A stretch of 8,999 nucleotides of DNA from an uncultured Clostridia bacterium. GTDB lineage: Bacteria; Bacillota; Clostridia; Oscillospirales; Acutalibacteraceae. How positions within the stretch are numbered: position 1 is the first letter of the stretch; each line of letters begins with the position of its first letter. Made by a program: the position numbers and the translations under genes. This document shows, piece by piece, positions 5,846 through 8,999 of this stretch. The notes below the pieces were generated by a model, which saw nothing but the letters and a program-made list of their open reading frames with translations, had not been told where the DNA came from and did no database searches. The stretch is from contig CALDHV010000042.1 of NCBI GenBank assembly GCA_937902305.1, positions 1-8,999 on the forward strand, given 5' to 3'.

Positions 5846-5995
5846 ATGGCAAAGAAGGACAAAAAGTGTTGCCCCGAAAAGAAGCAGACGCCTCCTGCGG
5901 ATCAGGCGAAGGATATTCTGACCGATCCGCTCGGCAGTTATACCGGTCGTCCCGCCGACGGCGGCAAGCCCCAGCAGGACGCCGACGATCTGTAA
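5846..5995 (+). CDS. Small 49-residue hypothetical protein, Lys/Cys N-terminus and acidic C-terminus
   Basis: The protein begins MAKKDKKCCPEKKQ, with seven lysines by residue 13 and a Cys pair at 8-9. Its C-terminal half, DILTDPLGSYTGRPADGG (23-40), ends in QDADDL (44-49). There is no signal peptide or membrane segment. A ribosome site (AGGTGA, five bases before the ATG) and a strong terminator 20 nt after the TAA frame it as a real gene. The DPLGSYTG...QDADDL type of tail looks familiar from small hypothetical proteins of Clostridia, but I cannot verify this and no function is known to me. It is 85 nt downstream of the SGNH gene on the same strand and could be the third gene of that unit, with the hairpin between them controlling its expression. 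The Lys/Cys segment could bind metal or nucleic acid; that is speculation. Confidence 0.75.
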   Translation: MAKKDKKCCPEKKQTPPADQAKDILTDPLGSYTGRPADGGKPQQDADDL

Positions 5996-6015
5996 GGATA
6001 TAGGGTTATAATGAT

Positions 6016-6052
6016 AAAAGCGGCGGTCACGATGATGTGACCGCCGCTTTTT
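6016..6052. terminator. Strong intrinsic terminator shared by convergent units
   Basis: A perfect 15-bp stem, AAAAGCGGCGGTCAC (6016-6030) with 6037-6051, encloses the loop GATGAT and ends in a T5 tract (6048-6052) on the plus strand. In the minus direction the same stem is followed by TTTTATCATTATA, so it can also stop the UvrA-DUF4832-phosphoesterase unit, whose last stop codon is 7 nt away. Confidence 0.92.
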
Positions 6053-6058
6053 GTCTCC

Positions 6059-6427
6059 TCATATAATGTTTACTGTCCGTACGGTGGAACGGCCGGTGAC
6101 GATCTGCGGCAGCCGCGGTGTGACCTTGCCCTCAAAGTCGAAATGCAGATGGCCCGCCAGGATCGCTTGGATCTGCGGGCAATGCACGATGAAATCGTAT
6201 GCTTCGGCGGTGGTTTTGTCCGCCGTCTGCTGGCGCACCCGATCGGGGGGATAATACGTCATTTCGGCGGCGGGGACATTCATCAGATATGCCGGGTCGT
6301 TTTCCTGCAAGCCGCGCTTGAAGGCATACAGATCGGCGGCATAGAGCGGCGTATGCAACAGCAGGATGATGGGATATTCCCTTTGCGCTTGCGCGCCCAC
6401 GGATAGGGTGGTCGTTACGGTTTTCAT
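6059..6427 (-). CDS. C-terminal half of a calcineurin-like metallophosphoesterase (N-terminus missing)
   Basis: The 122 residues contain only the second half of a calcineurin-like phosphoesterase. PIILLLHTPLY (19-29) supplies the late metal histidine H25, and AGHLHFDFEG (91-100) is the GHxH motif with H93 and H95. The expected early motifs (DxH, GDxxD, GNHD/E), which supply half of the two-metal site, are absent, and no other frame upstream carries them because the DUF4832 gene ends 15 nt before. Family members are normally well over 250 aa. The ATG at 6427 nevertheless has an excellent ribosome site (AAGGAG, eight bases upstream). It may be a decayed gene after a 5' or in-frame internal deletion, or a non-catalytic domain now used otherwise. 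Phosphoesterase activity as such is unlikely. Confidence 0.75.
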   Translation of the reverse strand: MKTVTTTLSVGAQAQREYPIILLLHTPLYAADLYAFKRGLQENDPAYLMNVPAAEMTYYPPDRVRQQTADKTTAEAYDFIVHCPQIQAILAGHLHFDFEGKVTPRLPQIVTGRSTVRTVNII

Positions 6428-6442
6428 TTTGTCTCTCCTTTT

Positions 6443-7768
6443 TCACCCGATCTCCACCGTGCCGAGGCGGTAAAATGCGCCGTCCGGCGCGGCATCGGTG
6501 GCAAAATACACCTGCGTGCCGTCGGGGGCAAGGATGCCGATCTCGACATCGCAGATGCCGTGCGCATCCGCCGGGAGCGGGATGCTTGCGGAAAAGGTAT
6601 GCTTGCCGGGGAGCCATTGCCGAATATCGACGGCGGCGATCGTTTCGACCGTCGTGCCGTCTCCGATCAGACGCACCGTGAGCGGGAGCGGGCGGTAGAT
6701 GGGCGCGACCCCGACATTTTCGATGTCCACGGTCAGCGAAAAGACCTGACCTGCGGCGCACCGCTCGGGGAAGGACGCGCGGTCGATGGTGTAATGATAG
6801 CCCATTTTGCGCACGAACTCGTCGGTTTTTTCCTGCCAGTCCCACGGGATGGGCAGGGATTTTGCATTGAATGTACTCAAATGCCAGTTCAGCAGTACCT
6901 CCGCCATTTCATCCAAGCTCCATCCCTGCCGTTGCCATTCGCCGAGCCACCAGTATGCCTCAAATGACACCGGTGCGGTCTTCCACAGATCCTTCGGCAT
7001 CCGGGCGAACTGTTGCGGGTAAAACTCGTTGATATGATACGGCGTGCCGACCCCGTCCCCGCGCCAGCCGACGGCGCGACCGCTATTCACGATATAGTTG
7101 ACCATCGCGGGGGAGCAGATCTGTGAGATCAGATGTGTTTCGTGGAATGCGGCAAGGTAATCGTCGATCAGCCGCTCTAATATATCCTCACTGAATAGCT
7201 CCAGCTTGTGCCCCTCGCCCCACGCGCCGGGGAGAGAGATGTCCACCGCATCCAGTCGCGGGTCGCGGTCGAAGCGTTCCCCGATGCGGCGCACGGCGTT
7301 GCCGAACAGCTCCCAAAAGCGCGGATCGGTGGGGGACATTTTGTTGCGCATCCCGTCCGGGCGCTCCGGGCAATCGACGATCTCCCGCACCCAGTCCGGC
7401 ACATCGTCGCGGGCGCGGGTGCTGTGCGCGATCAGCCGGAACATCACCGTCTGCCTGTGCCGTTCCGCCTCGTCGAGAACATCCCGGATGACCTCATAGC
7501 GGTAGTCACCTTGATGCGGCTCAAACTCCTTCCACAGCATACGGATGTATACCACCGTGGATGGCGGGTAATATCCCTGCGCCCTGCCGTCCTCCGGGAC
7601 GTCCTCCGGCACCGGGTAACATTCGAGATTTTCTGTTTCCAGCATCCCGCCGTTGGGATCGACGATGACATCGGAATACAGCTTTTCTCCGTTGAAATGC
7701 TGGAAGCTTGTGAGGCCGATATACGGGCTCAGACCCGCCTCGGGACGATAGTGAAATGTCTTTTCCAT
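6443..7768 (-). CDS. DUF4832 domain protein with glycosidase-like N-terminal domain
   Basis: This 441-residue protein has no signal peptide or membrane segment, so it is probably cytoplasmic. The N-terminal part has features of a TIM-barrel glycosidase-like fold: RMLWKEFEPHQGDYRYEVIRDV (76-97), FRLIAHS (110-116), ISLPGAWGEGH (177-187, E185 a possible acid/base) and SFEAYWW (268-274, E270 a possible nucleophile). From about 340 a beta-sandwich typical of DUF4832 follows, with VDIENVGVAPIYRPLPLTV (347-365), DIRQWLPGKH (381-390) and a final FYRLGTVEI. The substrate is unknown and the catalytic residues are guesses from motif context. The start at 7768 has AAGGAG supplied by the last two codons of uvrA, whose stop is 3 nt away, so the two are translationally coupled. 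Related secreted DUF4832 proteins are thought to act on glycans; this one lacks an export signal. Confidence 0.8.
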   Translation of the reverse strand: MEKTFHYRPEAGLSPYIGLTSFQHFNGEKLYSDVIVDPNGGMLETENLECYPVPEDVPEDGRAQGYYPPSTVVYIRMLWKEFEPHQGDYRYEVIRDVLDEAERHRQTVMFRLIAHSTRARDDVPDWVREIVDCPERPDGMRNKMSPTDPRFWELFGNAVRRIGERFDRDPRLDAVDISLPGAWGEGHKLELFSEDILERLIDDYLAAFHETHLISQICSPAMVNYIVNSGRAVGWRGDGVGTPYHINEFYPQQFARMPKDLWKTAPVSFEAYWWLGEWQRQGWSLDEMAEVLLNWHLSTFNAKSLPIPWDWQEKTDEFVRKMGYHYTIDRASFPERCAAGQVFSLTVDIENVGVAPIYRPLPLTVRLIGDGTTVETIAAVDIRQWLPGKHTFSASIPLPADAHGICDVEIGILAPDGTQVYFATDAAPDGAFYRLGTVEIG

Positions 7769-7771
7769 ACT

Positions 7772-8999
7772 TTACTCCTTATTCAATACCTTTTTCAAAT
7801 ATTGTCCGGTATAGCTTTGCGGGCAGGCGGCGATCTCCTCCGGCGTGCCGGCGGCCACCAGCGTGCCGCCCTGATCTCCGCCCTCGGGGCCGAGATCGAT
7901 GATGTGGTCCGCCACCTTGATGACATCGAGATTGTGCTCGATGACGATGACGGTATTGCCGGTGTCCACCAGCCGTTGCAGGACATCAATGAGCCGTTCC
8001 ACATCCGCGGCGTGCAGTCCGGTGGTCGGCTCGTCGAGAATATACACCGTGCGCCCGGTGGCGCGACGGGACAGCTCGGTCGCCAGCTTGACCCGCTGGG
8101 CTTCACCGCCCGACAGCGTGGTGGCGGGCTGTCCGATGCGGATGTAGCCCAGCCCTACATCCTGCAGGGTTTGGAGCTTGCGGGCGATCTTCGGGATCGC
8201 GGAGAAGAACTCCGCGCCCTCCTCGACGGTCATTTCCAGCACATCGGCGATGTTTTTGCCCTTGTAGCGCACCTCCAGCGTTTCGCGGTTGTAGCGCTTG
8301 CCGTTGCAGACCTCGCACGGGACGAAAACGTCCGGCAGGAAGTTCATTTCGATCTTGAGAATGCCGTCGCCCTGGCACGCCTCGCACCGACCGCCCTTGA
8401 CATTGAAGGAAAAGCGCCCGGCGGTGTATCCGCGCACCTTGGCATCATTGGTCGCGGCGTACAGATTGCGAATATCGTCGAAAACGCCGGTGTAGGTGGC
8501 GGGGTTGGAGCGGGGACTGCGCCCGATCGGAGATTGGTCAATGGCGATGACCTTGTCGAGATGCTCCAGCCCCTCCATGGCGGCGTGCTTGCCGGGGCGG
8601 ATGTGCGCCCGGTTGAGGTCGCGCTCGAGCCGTTTATACACGATGGCGTTGACCAGCGAGGATTTGCCGCTGCCGGATACGCCGGTGACGCAGTTGAACG
8701 CGCCGAGACTAAAGGATACGTCGATATTTTTGAGGTTGTTCTCCGCCGCACCGCGCACGGTCAGCAGATTTCCGTTGCCGGGACGGCGCGTGTCCGGCAC
8801 CGGGATGCGGCGCTTGCCGCTCAAAAACTGCCCGGTCAGCGACGCGGGACAGTCGAGGATGCCGTCCACCGTGCCGGAATAGACGATATTGCCGCCGTGG
8901 ATGCCCGCGCCCGGCCCGACATCCACGATCCAGTCGGCGGCGCGCATCGTGTCCTCGTCGTGCTCGACCACGATGAGCGTATTGCCGAGGTCGCGCAGG
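7772..8999 (-). CDS. uvrA: Excinuclease ABC subunit A, C-terminal part (runs off right edge)
   Basis: UvrA is the damage-recognition ATPase of the UvrABC nucleotide excision repair system. 408 residues are visible, roughly the last 43% of a usual 940-residue protein. The fragment opens in the H-loop of the first ATPase (LIVVEHDEDTMRAADWIVDV) and continues through the second ATPase. That holds Walker A GVSGSGKSS (visible residues 106-114), the C-terminal zinc module with CEAC (205-208) and CEVC (228-231), ABC signature LSGGEAQ (296-302), Walker B VYILDEPTTGLH (318-329) and H-loop IEHN (353-356). It ends in the typical SYTGQYLKK. The frame is open to the right edge, so the gene starts outside. 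All key residues of the second half are present. It is followed directly by the DUF4832 gene, an unusual partner. Confidence 0.98.
   Translation of the reverse strand, partial: LRDLGNTLIVVEHDEDTMRAADWIVDVGPGAGIHGGNIVYSGTVDGILDCPASLTGQFLSGKRRIPVPDTRRPGNGNLLTVRGAAENNLKNIDVSFSLGAFNCVTGVSGSGKSSLVNAIVYKRLERDLNRAHIRPGKHAAMEGLEHLDKVIAIDQSPIGRSPRSNPATYTGVFDDIRNLYAATNDAKVRGYTAGRFSFNVKGGRCEACQGDGILKIEMNFLPDVFVPCEVCNGKRYNRETLEVRYKGKNIADVLEMTVEEGAEFFSAIPKIARKLQTLQDVGLGYIRIGQPATTLSGGEAQRVKLATELSRRATGRTVYILDEPTTGLHAADVERLIDVLQRLVDTGNTVIVIEHNLDVIKVADHIIDLGPEGGDQGGTLVAAGTPEEIAACPQSYTGQYLKKVLNKE

Noticed and set aside
6007..6012. TATAAT just before the shared terminator as a plus-strand promoter
   Set aside because: No -35 at suitable spacing, no TG extension, and only a terminator follows immediately.
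6428..6442. Frameshift joining the phosphoesterase fragment to a lost N-terminal part in another frame
   Set aside because: Only 15 nt separate it from the complete end of the DUF4832 gene, so there is no room for the missing half.

Overview
The window looks like a chromosomal segment of a moderately GC-rich member of the Clostridia (Oscillospiraceae/Ruminococcaceae-like). This rests on strong GGAGG-type ribosome sites, tight gene packing, threonine-rich extracytoplasmic linkers, an LCP protein with a cytoplasmic zinc ribbon, and a DUF4832 protein. The taxon is inferred; no rRNA or marker gene is present to fix it.

Layout. Left part, minus strand: positions 3354 to 2051 hold a two-gene unit, a DUF1643 protein followed through a 4-bp ATGA overlap by an S4-less RluA-type pseudouridine synthase. 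After a weak hairpin/T-tract and a new extended -10 promoter come an LCP (LytR-CpsA-Psr) glycopolymer ligase gene (1837-446) and the first 135 codons of a polyprenyl-phosphate sugar-1-phosphate transferase that runs off the left edge. Centre, plus strand: an MBOAT O-acyltransferase (3442-4869), an SGNH/GDSL-type membrane-anchored esterase/transferase (4888-5760) and a 49-residue small protein (5846-5995). The small gene lies behind a 77-nt, 33-bp long hairpin, and the unit ends in a strong intrinsic terminator at 6016-6052. Right part, minus strand: the C-terminal 408 residues of UvrA, a DUF4832 protein, and an isolated C-terminal half of a metallophosphoesterase. This unit converges on the same terminator.

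How they fit. The sugar transferase would start a lipid-linked glycan, the LCP protein would attach a finished glycopolymer to peptidoglycan, and the MBOAT/SGNH pair would acylate an extracytoplasmic glycan. The window therefore reads as envelope-polysaccharide assembly and decoration beside housekeeping genes (RNA modification, excision repair). The functional link between the minus-strand glycan genes and the plus-strand acylation pair is inferred from proximity only.

Most worth following up: the long hairpin whose outer arm covers the ribosome site of the small gene; the small conserved-looking protein itself; the N-terminally missing phosphoesterase that keeps an excellent start; a strong-looking promoter firing antisense into the pseudouridine synthase; and overlapping divergent promoters that also correct the DUF1643 start. 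I see no CRISPR array, tRNA, rRNA, insertion sequence or phage gene.
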